Source: UMGS75 sp964507405
Lineage (GTDB): Bacteria > Bacillota_I > Bacilli_A > ML615J-28 > CAG-313
DNA: 64,000 bases
NCBI GenBank assembly: GCA_964507405.1
Contig: CAZDPJ010000001.1
Location: 127,368-191,367 of the forward strand
Reading direction: 5' to 3'
Position numbers and translations under genes: made by a program. The notes beneath the pieces are model-generated. The model worked only from the letters and a program-made list of their open reading frames with translations, did no database searches and was not told where the DNA came from. Below are positions 1 through 9,772 of the stretch, one piece after another. Every line of letters starts with the position of its first letter. Position 1 is the stretch's first letter.

Positions 1-1014
1 ATCTTTATATGGTTTAAATAAATCAATATGATAGTGTTCAAATAATACTTTATATTGTTGCCATTCAATATTTTCAGTAAATACGATATTTTTTAAGTAA
101 CGTATCGCCCCATCAGCAATTGATAATTCGGGATTAACTATAAGTCTATCTTCATCAAGTTCATTAATAAAACCAAGTCCTTTACAAGTAGGACATGCAC
201 CTAGAGGAGAATTGAAAGAAAACATTGCGGGTTCTAGTTTACCTATTGTAAAATCACAATGTGGACAACTATAATGTTCACTAAATAGTACTCTTTCTTC
301 ACCAAAATCAACATATATTTTACCATCACAAAGTTTTGATGCTGTCTCTAATGATTCATATAATCTTGATTTAATTTCAGGTCTAACTTTTAATCTATCA
401 ACAACAACAAGTATACTATGTTTGTTATTTTTTTCTAATGATATTTCTTCATCTAAATCTAATAACTCGCCATCAATAATAGCTTTTGAATATCCATCTT
501 TTCGAAGAAGTTCTAATGTTTTTTCAAATGTTCCTTTTCTTTCTTCAGCAATAGGTGATAAAATCATTATCCGTGTATCTTGTGGATATTCAAGAACACG
601 ATTGCACATTTGTTCAATCGTTTGACTACTAATTTCACAATGATGAATAGGACAACAGGGTCTGCCAATTCTTGAATATAACAAACGTAAATAATCATAT
701 ATTTCTGTCACTGTTCCAACTGTTGAACGGGGATTTCTGCTTGTTGTTTTTTGGTCAATTGAGATTGCTGGTGACAAGCCTTCAATTACATCAACATCAG
801 GTTTATCAACATTATCTAAAAACTGACGAGCATATGCTGATAAACTTTCAACATAACGTCGTTGACCTTCAGCGTATATTGTATCAAAAGCAAGTGATGA
901 CTTACCACTACCTGATACACCAGTCATTACGATTAATTTGTTACGAGGAAGTGTAAGATTAATATTCTTTAAATTATTAACTCTAGCACCTCTAATTATA
1001 ATTTTATCTGTCAT
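1..1014 (-). CDS. uvrA: UvrABC excinuclease subunit A, N-terminal part (runs off the window)
   Basis: DNA-damage recognition ATPase of nucleotide excision repair. The 338 visible residues start MTDKIIIRGARVNNLKNI and carry the first Walker A (TGVSGSGKSSL, about residues 31-41), the YAEGQRRYVESLSAYARQFL signature (about 48-67) and a C-x2-C zinc motif (HYSCPHCDF) in the inserted domain. The frame is open to base 1, so the 3' two thirds lie outside. The start ATG (1012-1014) follows a strong GGTAGGTGA ribosome site. Family assignment is secure. Confidence 0.97.
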   Translation of the reverse strand, partial: MTDKIIIRGARVNNLKNINLTLPRNKLIVMTGVSGSGKSSLAFDTIYAEGQRRYVESLSAYARQFLDNVDKPDVDVIEGLSPAISIDQKTTSRNPRSTVGTVTEIYDYLRLLYSRIGRPCCPIHHCEISSQTIEQMCNRVLEYPQDTRIMILSPIAEERKGTFEKTLELLRKDGYSKAIIDGELLDLDEEISLEKNNKHSILVVVDRLKVRPEIKSRLYESLETASKLCDGKIYVDFGEERVLFSEHYSCPHCDFTIGKLEPAMFSFNSPLGACPTCKGLGFINELDEDRLIVNPELSIADGAIRYLKNIVFTENIEWQQYKVLFEHYHIDLFKPYKD

Positions 1015-1048
1015 GATTATTCACCTACCAAAAGTATATCATCTATTT

Positions 1049-1057
1049 ATTATACCA
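1049..1057 (-). promoter_or_regulatory. Extended -10 promoter element for uvrA
   Basis: TGGTATAAT (TGnTATAAT type) read on the minus strand, about 35 bases before the uvrA start. No good -35 is visible, as is common for extended -10 promoters. Confidence 0.5.
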
Positions 1058-1110
1058 TATTTTTTAATTTTTAATATTTAATATACAATAGATTTTTTAA
1101 TATCGAATAA

Positions 1111-1142
1111 AAAAAGTATCGACTATTTAGCCCATACTTTTT
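1111..1142 (-). terminator. Intrinsic terminator after ligA
   Basis: On the minus strand AAAAAGTAT and ATACTTTTT form a 9-bp stem around a 14-base loop, followed by a T run. It lies 6 bases after the ligA stop and would end the long groES-to-ligA transcript. Confidence 0.7.
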
Positions 1143-1148
1143 AAAAAA

Positions 1149-3134
1149 TTATTCTTCTAACATTTTTAAGAAAGTCTCTTCATCTATTATTTTAACACCT
1201 AAACTTACAGCTTTATCAAGTTTAGAGCCTGCTTCTTTTCCAGCAAGGACATATGAAGTTTTCTTACTAACACTAGATGATGCTTTCCCACCAGCATTTT
1301 CAATTAACTTAGTAGCTTCATCTCTAGATAAGGTATTAAGTGTTCCGGTTAATACAAAAGTTAAACCATTAAATTTATTGGAAGTATTTTCATTTTTAAC
1401 AACTGGATTAACACCTAAATTATATAATTTATCTAATAAATTTAAGTTTTTAGGATTATTAAAATAATCAACAATACTTTGAGCCATAATCTCACCAATA
1501 TCATCAATTAATGTTAAAGCTTCTTTAGAAGCATTTTTTAGTTCTTCGATACTATGATAATATTTAATCAAGTTCTTAGATGCTTTAGAACCCACATGTC
1601 TAATTCCTAAAGCAAATATAAACCGGTCAAGAGTATTATGTTTAGATTCTTCAATTGCATTTAAAAGATTTTCGATTTTCTTTGTTCCAAATCTTTCAAC
1701 CGATAATAGTTCTTCTTTATAATTATGTAATAAATATATATCACTAACATCCTTAATAAATCCCAGTGAAACTAATTGTTCAATTTGTTTTTCACCAAGT
1801 CCATCTATATCCATAGCAACTCTAGAAGCAAAGTGAATAATGCCTTCTAACATTCTTCCTCCACATTCAGGATTTTTACAGTAATGTTCTGCTTCATTTT
1901 CACCTTTTTCAAGTTTTGACCCACAAACAGGACAGACAACCGGCATTTTAAATGGTGGTAACTCGTTATTTCTTCTTGTGAAATCTACTTCAACAACTTC
2001 GGGTATTATTTCTCCAGCTTTTCTAACCTTTACATAATCACCGATTCTTAAGTCTCTTGATACAATAAAATCTTCATTATTAAGTGTTGCTCTGGATACC
2101 ATAGTACCACCAACATAAACAGGGTCAAGTATGGCGTTAGGAGTTATTATTCCTGTTCTACCAACAGTAAAAATAATATCTTTTAATTTAGTTGTAACAA
2201 TTTGTGCAGGAAATTTATATGCAATCGCCCACTTAGGAACTTTAACTGTATAACCAATTATATCATATAAATCAAATTCATTAACTTTAATTACAACCCC
2301 ATCGGTTTCATAATTAAGTTCTTTTCTTTTATCTTTATATTCTTCTAAATAAGCAATGACTTCTTCAATATTTGACACATGACGATAATGAGGATTAACA
2401 TTAAAACCTAATGTCTTTAAAAACTTTAAAGTATCACTTTGGGATGTAATTCCATATTGACTAGCATTAACTAATGTATAAGCAAAATGATCAAGTTTTC
2501 TTTCCTTAGTAATGCTTGGGTCTAATTGACGAAGACTACCTCCAGCCGCATTTCTAGGATTAGCAAGAAGAGGTAAATTATCACTCTTCCTTTTCTCGTT
2601 TAAGGAGTTAAAAATATCTTTAGACATATATACCTCACCACGTACTTCCATCGATAGATGTTTAGATAGTACTTTTGGTAGAGTTCTTATTGTCAACATA
2701 TTTTTTGTAATATTTTCACCAGTTACGCCATTACCACGTGTTGCCCCTAGAGTAAGGAGACCATCTTCATAATGAGCACTACTAGCAATACCATCTATTT
2801 TTAATTCAACAGTATATGTATAATTACTTACTACCTTTTTTATTTTTTCATCAAATTGTCTTAATTCATCATAAGAAAATGCATTAGCTAGTGATAACAT
2901 TGGATTTTCATGAGTTATTTCTCCTAAATCTGTTTTAAGAAAATCACCTACTTTTTTAGTTGGTGTATTTGGTAATACCTCTTCAGGATATTTTTCCTCT
3001 AGACTTTGTAGTTCTCTCATTAAGGAGTCATACTCGATATCAGCAACAGTTGGATTATCTAGAATGTAATATTCATAATTATATTGATTTAAAATATTAA
3101 CAAGATATTTTATTCTTTCTTTTATTTCCTTCAT
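1149..3134 (-). CDS. ligA: NAD-dependent DNA ligase LigA
   Basis: Joins DNA nicks during replication and repair using NAD+. The 661 residues are the normal length for the family. The adenylation lysine is K112 in LKIDG; an OB domain follows at about 315-390, the four-cysteine zinc finger at C401, C404, C419 and C424, helix-hairpin-helix motifs at about 440-580 and a BRCT domain at about 585-661. The start follows AGAGG and lies 38 bases inside the end of the upstream hydrolase gene, which suggests translational coupling. Last gene of the groES operon, next to the repair helicase pcrA. Confidence 0.97.
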   Translation of the reverse strand: MKEIKERIKYLVNILNQYNYEYYILDNPTVADIEYDSLMRELQSLEEKYPEEVLPNTPTKKVGDFLKTDLGEITHENPMLSLANAFSYDELRQFDEKIKKVVSNYTYTVELKIDGIASSAHYEDGLLTLGATRGNGVTGENITKNMLTIRTLPKVLSKHLSMEVRGEVYMSKDIFNSLNEKRKSDNLPLLANPRNAAGGSLRQLDPSITKERKLDHFAYTLVNASQYGITSQSDTLKFLKTLGFNVNPHYRHVSNIEEVIAYLEEYKDKRKELNYETDGVVIKVNEFDLYDIIGYTVKVPKWAIAYKFPAQIVTTKLKDIIFTVGRTGIITPNAILDPVYVGGTMVSRATLNNEDFIVSRDLRIGDYVKVRKAGEIIPEVVEVDFTRRNNELPPFKMPVVCPVCGSKLEKGENEAEHYCKNPECGGRMLEGIIHFASRVAMDIDGLGEKQIEQLVSLGFIKDVSDIYLLHNYKEELLSVERFGTKKIENLLNAIEESKHNTLDRFIFALGIRHVGSKASKNLIKYYHSIEELKNASKEALTLIDDIGEIMAQSIVDYFNNPKNLNLLDKLYNLGVNPVVKNENTSNKFNGLTFVLTGTLNTLSRDEATKLIENAGGKASSSVSKKTSYVLAGKEAGSKLDKAVSLGVKIIDEETFLKMLEE

Positions 3135-3837
3135 TGTCTTTTTCCTCTAGAAAATCTTTTACTTTTTTTATAATAATTCCACCCTTTGGTGTTCTTAACA
3201 TCATATGACCAATACCATCAACATTATATACTTTAACATTGGAATTATCTACTCGATTAATACATTCAGTAATTACTTTTTGAGGTACAAGTTCATCAAG
3301 TCTTCCTCTAATAATTAGGACCGAAGCATGAATACGACCACTAGTACGATTTATTTTATCAATTATTTTACAAAATGTTATTCCATTTGCTAAATTAAAT
3401 TTTGGTAAAGTATTATGAATAGTAAAATCAATAGCGTTAAAAGAATTTTTATAAAAATTAGCTTTTTCATCTTTTTTTATTTTTCTTATATAACTTGTTC
3501 TATCTAATAATATGTGATGATTAAAATATTTAATAGCCGGTGATAATAAGACTAATTTATGAATCGGATAAGTAGAAGCAATGTAAATAGCAAGGGCACC
3601 ACCAAGTGAAAAGCCTATAACATCTACTTCATTACCATCAATTATCTTCTTCATTTCATTATCAATAGAATTAAATGTATTCTCCATCGTAAATAATCTC
3701 AAACAAGACTTATGATTATGACCAGGTATTTGATATAAAATAACTTGGTCATATAATGACATTATTTTATTTGGAAGTCCACAAAAATCACGATAATCTG
3801 TTAAATATCCATGTATTAAAAAACATATTTTACTCAT
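3097..3837 (-). CDS. Alpha/beta hydrolase (esterase/monoacylglycerol lipase type)
   Basis: Predicted cytosolic serine hydrolase of 246 residues. The nucleophile elbow is GFSLGG (GxSxG), an acid lies in RGRLDELVP and the catalytic histidine in GIGHMM, in the usual order. An oxyanion HGY motif stands near the N terminus (LIHGYLTDY). The substrate cannot be read from sequence; small esters or monoglycerides are typical. It overlaps the pcrA stop by 8 bases (ATGAGTAA) and the ligA start by 38 bases, so it is embedded in the operon. The lysine- and asparagine-rich tail falls in the ligA overlap. Confidence 0.85.
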   Translation of the reverse strand: MSKICFLIHGYLTDYRDFCGLPNKIMSLYDQVILYQIPGHNHKSCLRLFTMENTFNSIDNEMKKIIDGNEVDVIGFSLGGALAIYIASTYPIHKLVLLSPAIKYFNHHILLDRTSYIRKIKKDEKANFYKNSFNAIDFTIHNTLPKFNLANGITFCKIIDKINRTSGRIHASVLIIRGRLDELVPQKVITECINRVDNSNVKVYNVDGIGHMMLRTPKGGIIIKKVKDFLEEKDNEGNKRKNKISC

Positions 3838-5917
3838 TTACCACACTAATAGTTGGATGGTCTTTGGTTATTTTCCTTATGGCACCGTCTTTTTCAAATA
3901 ATATTTGTACAAACTTTTCGTCAGATGCAACAACTATACCATAACCAAAATATGTATGACTAACTTTACTTCCAACTTTTATTTCCCCTTTTTCCTGTTT
4001 TTTCTCTGTTTGTTCTTCCACCATCTTTTTAAGGTCATTAGAAAGGAGGAATTCAGTTAAAAATCTTGATTTTTGATTTCTTACTACTCTACCATAAATT
4101 AACCTACGATTAGATGATGTTAAATATAATTTTTCTTTAGCTCTTGTGAAGGCAACATAAGCAACTCTTCTTTCTTCTTCAATATCAATTTCATCTCTAA
4201 TTGAAGGGAATAGTCCTTCTTCTAGTCCTACAACAAAAACAACTTTAAATTCAAGTCCTTTTACAGAATGAATAGTAGAAACAGTTACCCCTTTAACTTT
4301 TTCTTCATCTCCATATGATTGGTCTAGAATTATTTCATCAAGACTAATTTCAATTTTTTCTTTTTGAGTCATATTTTGATCTTCAAAAGTTTCTTCTACT
4401 TTATAAAGAATTGACTTAAATTCCATTAAATTATCAACTCGATTAGTTTCTTCACTATCTTCTTCTTTTAACATTTCTAAATAACCAGTTTTATTTATTA
4501 ATAAATCAAAGAAAGAAACAAGGTCATGTTGAAGAAGGTCTTGTTGTAATTCTTCAATAATCTTTCTAAACTCATCCAATGCTTGATTTTTACTAGATGG
4601 ATTTGATGCATATAGTACTTTAATCGCACCAAGAACCCCAAGATTTTGATCAGCCATGATGTTGGCAATTTTTTCTATTGTCTTATCACCAATACCGCGA
4701 GATGGACGGTCGATGATTCTTTTAAAGTGAACTAGTTTAGAATCATCTAAGATAAAACGAAGATAACTAATTACATCTTTAATTTCTTTTCTTTTTAAAT
4801 ATGTGAAACCACCATAAATATTATAGGGAATTCTATTTTCAATTAATCCAAGTTCAAAAGTTCTTGATATGGCATTATTACGATATAAAATAGCAATATC
4901 TGAATATTCATAATTTTCTCTATTAATTAAATGAATTATTTCATTAGTTACAAATCTAACTTCATCTTCATAATAATACGCATCATGAACAACTACAGGC
5001 TGAGTTATTGAAGATATCTTTGTATATAATTCTTTAGGTTCTCTTAAGACATTATTTTTAATTAATGCATTCGCACCATTTAATATACTTTCACTTGAAC
5101 GATAGTTTTGTAATAATTTAAATACTTTAGCATCTTTAAAATCTTTTACTGAAAAGTTTAACATATTATCAACACAAGCTCCTCTAAAAGAATAGATGCT
5201 TTGGTCATCATCACCAACTACAAATATATTTTTATATTTACTAGCTAATTTCTTTACAATTTCATATTGTTCAACATTAGTATCTTGAAATTCATCGACT
5301 AAGATATATTTATACCATTCTTGATAATATTCACGTACTTCTGGAATATCAAGTAATTTATTAGTAAGAATTAATAAATCATCAAAATCAAGCATATTAT
5401 TTTTCTTTAAAAATTCATTATATGCATCAAATACTTTTTCTTCTTCTGTTCTTAATGGTCTAATTCCATTTTTATGATCACCAATCATTCTAGCCATTGC
5501 TTTAGGTGAGAACATTTTTTTATCAATTCCATTTTCTTTATAAACATCTGATAAAACTTTTTGAATTTCTTCATCATCGATAATTTCAAAATCACGTTTA
5601 TACCCAAGCAATTCAATATTTCTTCTAAGAATACGATTGCATAAAGAATGAATAGTAGATATATGAACAAGACTTGCTTCTTTTTCATCTAAATAATTAC
5701 TTAGACGTTCTCTCATTTCTGCTGTTGCTTTTTTAGTAAAAGTTATTGCTAAAATATTACGAGGATTAATATTAGATTCTTCAATCATATATATAATTCT
5801 CGAAATTAAAGTTTTAGTTTTACCAGTACCCGCACCAGCAAAAACCATGACTGGGCCATCTATACAAGATGCAGCTTGTCTTTGTTCTTCATTTAAGTTA
5901 TCTAATATACTTGACAT
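3830..5917 (-). CDS. pcrA: ATP-dependent DNA helicase PcrA/UvrD
   Basis: Superfamily 1A 3'-5' helicase acting in excision repair, replication restart and removal of recombinase. The 695 residues hold the Q motif at the N terminus, Walker A GAGTGKT at 28-34, Walker B DEFQDTN at 208-214, motif III GDDDQSIYSFRGA, and the later motifs VSTIHSVKGLEFKVV and VAFTRAK. The C terminus has the PcrA tudor-like segment (VSHTYFGYGIVV) that binds RNA polymerase in relatives. It starts 4 bases after the glnS stop. Neighbouring uvrA and ligA fit a repair role. Confidence 0.95.
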   Translation of the reverse strand: MSSILDNLNEEQRQAASCIDGPVMVFAGAGTGKTKTLISRIIYMIEESNINPRNILAITFTKKATAEMRERLSNYLDEKEASLVHISTIHSLCNRILRRNIELLGYKRDFEIIDDEEIQKVLSDVYKENGIDKKMFSPKAMARMIGDHKNGIRPLRTEEEKVFDAYNEFLKKNNMLDFDDLLILTNKLLDIPEVREYYQEWYKYILVDEFQDTNVEQYEIVKKLASKYKNIFVVGDDDQSIYSFRGACVDNMLNFSVKDFKDAKVFKLLQNYRSSESILNGANALIKNNVLREPKELYTKISSITQPVVVHDAYYYEDEVRFVTNEIIHLINRENYEYSDIAILYRNNAISRTFELGLIENRIPYNIYGGFTYLKRKEIKDVISYLRFILDDSKLVHFKRIIDRPSRGIGDKTIEKIANIMADQNLGVLGAIKVLYASNPSSKNQALDEFRKIIEELQQDLLQHDLVSFFDLLINKTGYLEMLKEEDSEETNRVDNLMEFKSILYKVEETFEDQNMTQKEKIEISLDEIILDQSYGDEEKVKGVTVSTIHSVKGLEFKVVFVVGLEEGLFPSIRDEIDIEEERRVAYVAFTRAKEKLYLTSSNRRLIYGRVVRNQKSRFLTEFLLSNDLKKMVEEQTEKKQEKGEIKVGSKVSHTYFGYGIVVASDEKFVQILFEKDGAIRKITKDHPTISVVNE

Positions 5918-5921
5918 ATTA

Positions 5922-7559
5922 TCACGCTGTAAATGATGATTTTAAACCAACAATACGGTTAAAAATCAATTCATTACCTTTCGAATCATAATCAACAGCA
6001 TAATAGCCATTTCTTACAAATTGAAATTTATCACTTGCTTTAGCATCATGTAAAGCATATTCAACAAATCCATGTTTTTCTATCCATGAATTAGGGTTTA
6101 GTCTTTCCTTAAAGTTTTCACTTGATACTTTTTCATCAAGAATTAAAGGTTCAAATAAATTGAAAGTTGCTTTAGAGGCATGAGTTGCTTCAACAAAATG
6201 AATATTACCATTTGGTTTACGTTCATTAAAGCCAGTTCCACTCTTCGTATTAACGTCATATGTACAATGTAACTCTTTAATACTACCATCTTCATTGTAG
6301 ATTACTTCATTACATTTAATAAAATATGCATGCATTAGTCTTACTTCAAGACCAAGAGATAATCGCTTCCAATGTTTATTTGGTTTTTGTTCGATAAAGT
6401 CTTCTCTTTCAATATAAATATTACGTCCAAAAGGAATTTTATATGTTCCAAGTTCAGGATTTTCAGAATTGTTTTCAGCATCAAGCCATTCTATTTTTCC
6501 TTCTTCGTAATTAGTAATTACAACCTTTAAAGGATCTAATATCGCATTACGACGATTAACTTTTAGTTTTAAGTCTTCTCTTAAGAAATGTTCAAGCATT
6601 CCATAATCAATTGTAGAATTAATTTTAGATAAACCTGTAGACTTAATAAAATTCTTGATAGAATCTGGTGTAAATCCTCTTCTTTTTAAACCAACAAGCG
6701 TAGGCATTCTTGGATCATCATATCCTTTTACTAATTGTTCATCTACTAATTGTTTAAGATATCTTTTACTCATTATAGTATTAGTAATACCTAAACGACC
6801 AAATTCAATTTGACGAGGATGGTGCTCTACTTCAGCATTATTAATAACCCATTCATAAAGTGGACGATGGTCTTCATATTCCAAACTACATAAAGAATGA
6901 GTAATACCTTCAAAAGCATCTTGTAATGGATGCGCAAAGTCATACATTGGATATATGCACCATTTATCTCCAGTTTGATGATGATTTACTTTCATAATAC
7001 GATAAATAACCGGGTCACGCATATTGATATTAGGACTAGCCATATCAATCTTCGCTCTTAAAGTCTTTTCACCATTTTCATACTTTCCAAGTCTCATTTC
7101 TTCAAATAACTTTAAGTTTTCTTCTACACTTCGGTTACGATATGGTGAATTAACCCCAGGTTCATTTATTGAACCACGATATTTAGCAACTTCTTCATGA
7201 GTTAAGTCATCAACATATGCTAAGCCTTTTTTAATAAAAAGAATTGCTTTTTCATATGTTTTTTCAAAATAATTTGAACCATATACAATTATTCTTGGGG
7301 TATATCCAAGCCATGCTAAATCTTTAACGATAGCATCTACATATTCAGTATCTTCCTTCGCAGGATTAGTGTCATCAAATCGAAGGTTAGTGCTTCCATT
7401 AAATTCTTTAGCAAGTTCAAAGTTAGTAACAATTGCTCTAGCATGACCAATATGTAAATATGCATTAGGTTCTGGTGGAAAACGAGTTAAGATATGATCT
7501 ACAACTCCAGTTTCCAGTTCATTTTTCATAATTGTTTTAATAAAATTAGAATTTTCCAT
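5922..7559 (-). CDS. glnS: Glutaminyl-tRNA synthetase
   Basis: Class I synthetase charging tRNA-Gln directly, 545 residues. Visible motifs are PPEPNAYLHIGHA (HIGH) near residue 36, the Gln-type FDDTNP and a KMSKS variant, MSKRYL, near 263. The C-terminal anticodon-binding beta-barrels (about 335-545) are complete. An upstream in-frame TTG is possible, but ATG at 7559 sits 6 bases after AGAGG and is preferred; it overlaps the preceding gene by 14 bases. Presence of GlnRS implies direct glutaminylation rather than sole reliance on GatCAB. No T-box leader exists because the gene is internal to an operon. Confidence 0.96.
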   Translation of the reverse strand: MENSNFIKTIMKNELETGVVDHILTRFPPEPNAYLHIGHARAIVTNFELAKEFNGSTNLRFDDTNPAKEDTEYVDAIVKDLAWLGYTPRIIVYGSNYFEKTYEKAILFIKKGLAYVDDLTHEEVAKYRGSINEPGVNSPYRNRSVEENLKLFEEMRLGKYENGEKTLRAKIDMASPNINMRDPVIYRIMKVNHHQTGDKWCIYPMYDFAHPLQDAFEGITHSLCSLEYEDHRPLYEWVINNAEVEHHPRQIEFGRLGITNTIMSKRYLKQLVDEQLVKGYDDPRMPTLVGLKRRGFTPDSIKNFIKSTGLSKINSTIDYGMLEHFLREDLKLKVNRRNAILDPLKVVITNYEEGKIEWLDAENNSENPELGTYKIPFGRNIYIEREDFIEQKPNKHWKRLSLGLEVRLMHAYFIKCNEVIYNEDGSIKELHCTYDVNTKSGTGFNERKPNGNIHFVEATHASKATFNLFEPLILDEKVSSENFKERLNPNSWIEKHGFVEYALHDAKASDKFQFVRNGYYAVDYDSKGNELIFNRIVGLKSSFTA

Positions 7560-8211
7560 AATCAACCTCTATTTTTTTTATATTATTCGCTCCTACATAT
7601 TTTTTATATAATGTAAGTAATAAATTTTCATCTTCAGTTATTTCATTAGATGAATAACAAATAATCATAACCAATATTCTTAAAGTATTATCTTGGACCA
7701 TTGTTCTTTCTGTATCACTAGTCGGCGTACCAAAGGGACCGATACTATCTTCATATACTGGTAAATTACCAATATTAATATGACCACGGTTTATTCCAAA
7801 ATATTCTTCACTACTACTACCTATACGAATATTTACATCACCAACAATTTTATCTAAATCAACTACACAAACACTTCTATTTGTTAACACTGATAAAATA
7901 TTACCTATATCAATTGCATCTCCTAATCGATACAGTTTATTTCCTTTAACAATGCGTCTTAAAAGTGCCTCACATGCAGGTCGAGTATGACTAGGGTCTT
8001 TACCAAGTTTTTTATATCCATCTCTGGTTTCTTTTAACTTAGGTAAATTCACTATTTCTGTCATTTCATATTTGTTGTAATATTCAAGATATATTTTATT
8101 AATAAATTCTGTTGCTTCACTTCCAATTTTATTATCAATATCCATCGTATAAGCAATTACATTAAAACATGGTATTTTATTTAATATTTCTTGACTAATT
8201 GTTAATTTCAC
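7546..8211 (-). CDS. B3/B4 tRNA-binding domain protein
   Basis: 221 residues resembling the free-standing B3/B4 domain found as the editing domain in PheRS beta. Typical features are RDGYKKLGKDPSHTRPACEALLRR (residues about 66-90) and the central VCVVDLDKIVGDVNIRIG segment. Stand-alone members may deacylate mischarged tRNA, but this is not proven for the family. Translation probably starts with GTG at 8211, 9 bases after AGAGG, and overlaps the preceding coiled-coil gene by 17 bases. Direct overlap with glnS downstream supports a role linked to aminoacyl-tRNA quality. Confidence 0.75.
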   Translation of the reverse strand: MKLTISQEILNKIPCFNVIAYTMDIDNKIGSEATEFINKIYLEYYNKYEMTEIVNLPKLKETRDGYKKLGKDPSHTRPACEALLRRIVKGNKLYRLGDAIDIGNILSVLTNRSVCVVDLDKIVGDVNIRIGSSSEEYFGINRGHINIGNLPVYEDSIGPFGTPTSDTERTMVQDNTLRILVMIICYSSNEITEDENLLLTLYKKYVGANNIKKIEVDYGKF

Positions 8212-9772
8212 TTTCTAAAGCCTCTATTTTTTCTTTAATTTCCTCATAATCCTGTAGTTTCTTTTCTAATGAACGAAGTTCTTGATACTTTTCATTTACA
8301 CTTGTTCCTAGTTCTTTTTGTTTGTTATAAAGAGAAGGAAGTTTAGTATTAATTAATGAACGATCTTTTAAGATATTAACTAGTTTAAGATTCTTTTCAT
8401 TTTGTAACATTTGTTCAAGTTCAAGTTTACTATTTCTAATGTCTTCATTATATTGTTCTAAAACTTGTTCACATTTCTTTATTTCTAAAGTTAAATTCTG
8501 AATTGCTTCTTTCGCATATGGGTCAAGAGCTTTTAGTTTTCTTTCATCTTTTAATGATTTAAGTTTATTTTCAGTATTTAAGATTTCATTTTCAACTATT
8601 TTTATTGTTGAATTTAAGCCATCATATCGATTTACAAATTCAGTATATTCAACTTTAGCATTAATCATTTTATTTGTATATTGAAGATATTCTTCAAGTT
8701 TAGAAATGTTTGAAGTAACATTTTGATAGATACTATCTAACTGTTGATAGTCTCCTAAAATAACTTCATATGTCTTTTTAATTTCATCAAGTTTGGCTTT
8801 TTCTGCAACTAGTTTATTTAGTTCCATTGTTTTATTTAACTCAATATTTGTTTTAGTATCAAGGGTACGAATTTTTTCAGTATATTCTTCAATTAATTCA
8901 TCCATTTTACTAGCTATTTCTTTTTTAGAATATTCTAATACTTCAAAATGATTAATTTCATCTTGTAAGGCTTTTAAATTTTCACCTTTTATTATTTTAA
9001 ATAACTTTTCTAATTCTTCTTTTGATTTATTTACTTTCGTAATTTCTAAAGCTAGTTCATCTAACATTGCTTCAACTGTTTCAAGAGAAATAGTTTGAAT
9101 TTCACTTTCAAGTAATTTCTTTTCTGATGTCAAATTCTTAACTTCAATTTTTACAGTTTGTTCTAATTCATTAATTTCATGCATGCGATTCACTAGTTTA
9201 TATTTATTTTTACTAATTGAAACATTTAACGGATATAAATTAATTCTAATTGAATCCATGATTTCATTTGCGATGGAAGCAACTTTAAGTTTATCAGGTT
9301 CAGTATCCATTAATTTTAAGATTTCATTTAAAGCATTAATAGATTCATTAAATGAATTATTTTCTAATTTAGTTACATTAGTAACTTCTGATTCAAATTC
9401 ATATTTTGTTTTTTCAAGTTCATAGTACTTTTGATTAATTAATTCATCAATTTCTTTTATTCTTTTTAATGATTCTTCATTTTTACTAGCAATTAAATCA
9501 AGAGCATCTTCTTGTTTCATTAGATTATCATACTTTGTTTGAAGCATTATTCCTTTCTTTTCTAAAGCTTCTAATCTTTCTTTATAAACTTCTTCATGAA
9601 CCGATAAATACTTTTTAAGATAATAACTACTAATTGTAAGTGGTTCATTATCTTTTCTTACAAACCCAACTATAGCTAGTTCTTTTTTTAGATCTTCAAT
9701 TGTTCTTTTTAACTCTAGATTTTCTTCTTCAAGCGATGCTATTTGTTTTTCTAATAATTCTTTTTCCATCAT
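8195..9772 (-). CDS. Large coiled-coil protein of unknown function
   Basis: 525 residues, almost entirely charged heptad-like helix (many LEKL, EIxxLE patterns) from residue 1 to the end, with no membrane segment, signal peptide or recognisable enzymatic motif. It resembles cytosolic SMC-like or structural coiled coils but lacks ATPase heads. The start overlaps the groEL stop by 4 bases (ATGA), and its end overlaps the B3/4 gene, so it is cotranscribed with chaperonin and GlnRS. I do not recognise an orthologue; function unknown. Confidence 0.7.
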   Translation of the reverse strand: MMEKELLEKQIASLEEENLELKRTIEDLKKELAIVGFVRKDNEPLTISSYYLKKYLSVHEEVYKERLEALEKKGIMLQTKYDNLMKQEDALDLIASKNEESLKRIKEIDELINQKYYELEKTKYEFESEVTNVTKLENNSFNESINALNEILKLMDTEPDKLKVASIANEIMDSIRINLYPLNVSISKNKYKLVNRMHEINELEQTVKIEVKNLTSEKKLLESEIQTISLETVEAMLDELALEITKVNKSKEELEKLFKIIKGENLKALQDEINHFEVLEYSKKEIASKMDELIEEYTEKIRTLDTKTNIELNKTMELNKLVAEKAKLDEIKKTYEVILGDYQQLDSIYQNVTSNISKLEEYLQYTNKMINAKVEYTEFVNRYDGLNSTIKIVENEILNTENKLKSLKDERKLKALDPYAKEAIQNLTLEIKKCEQVLEQYNEDIRNSKLELEQMLQNEKNLKLVNILKDRSLINTKLPSLYNKQKELGTSVNEKYQELRSLEKKLQDYEEIKEKIEALESEINN

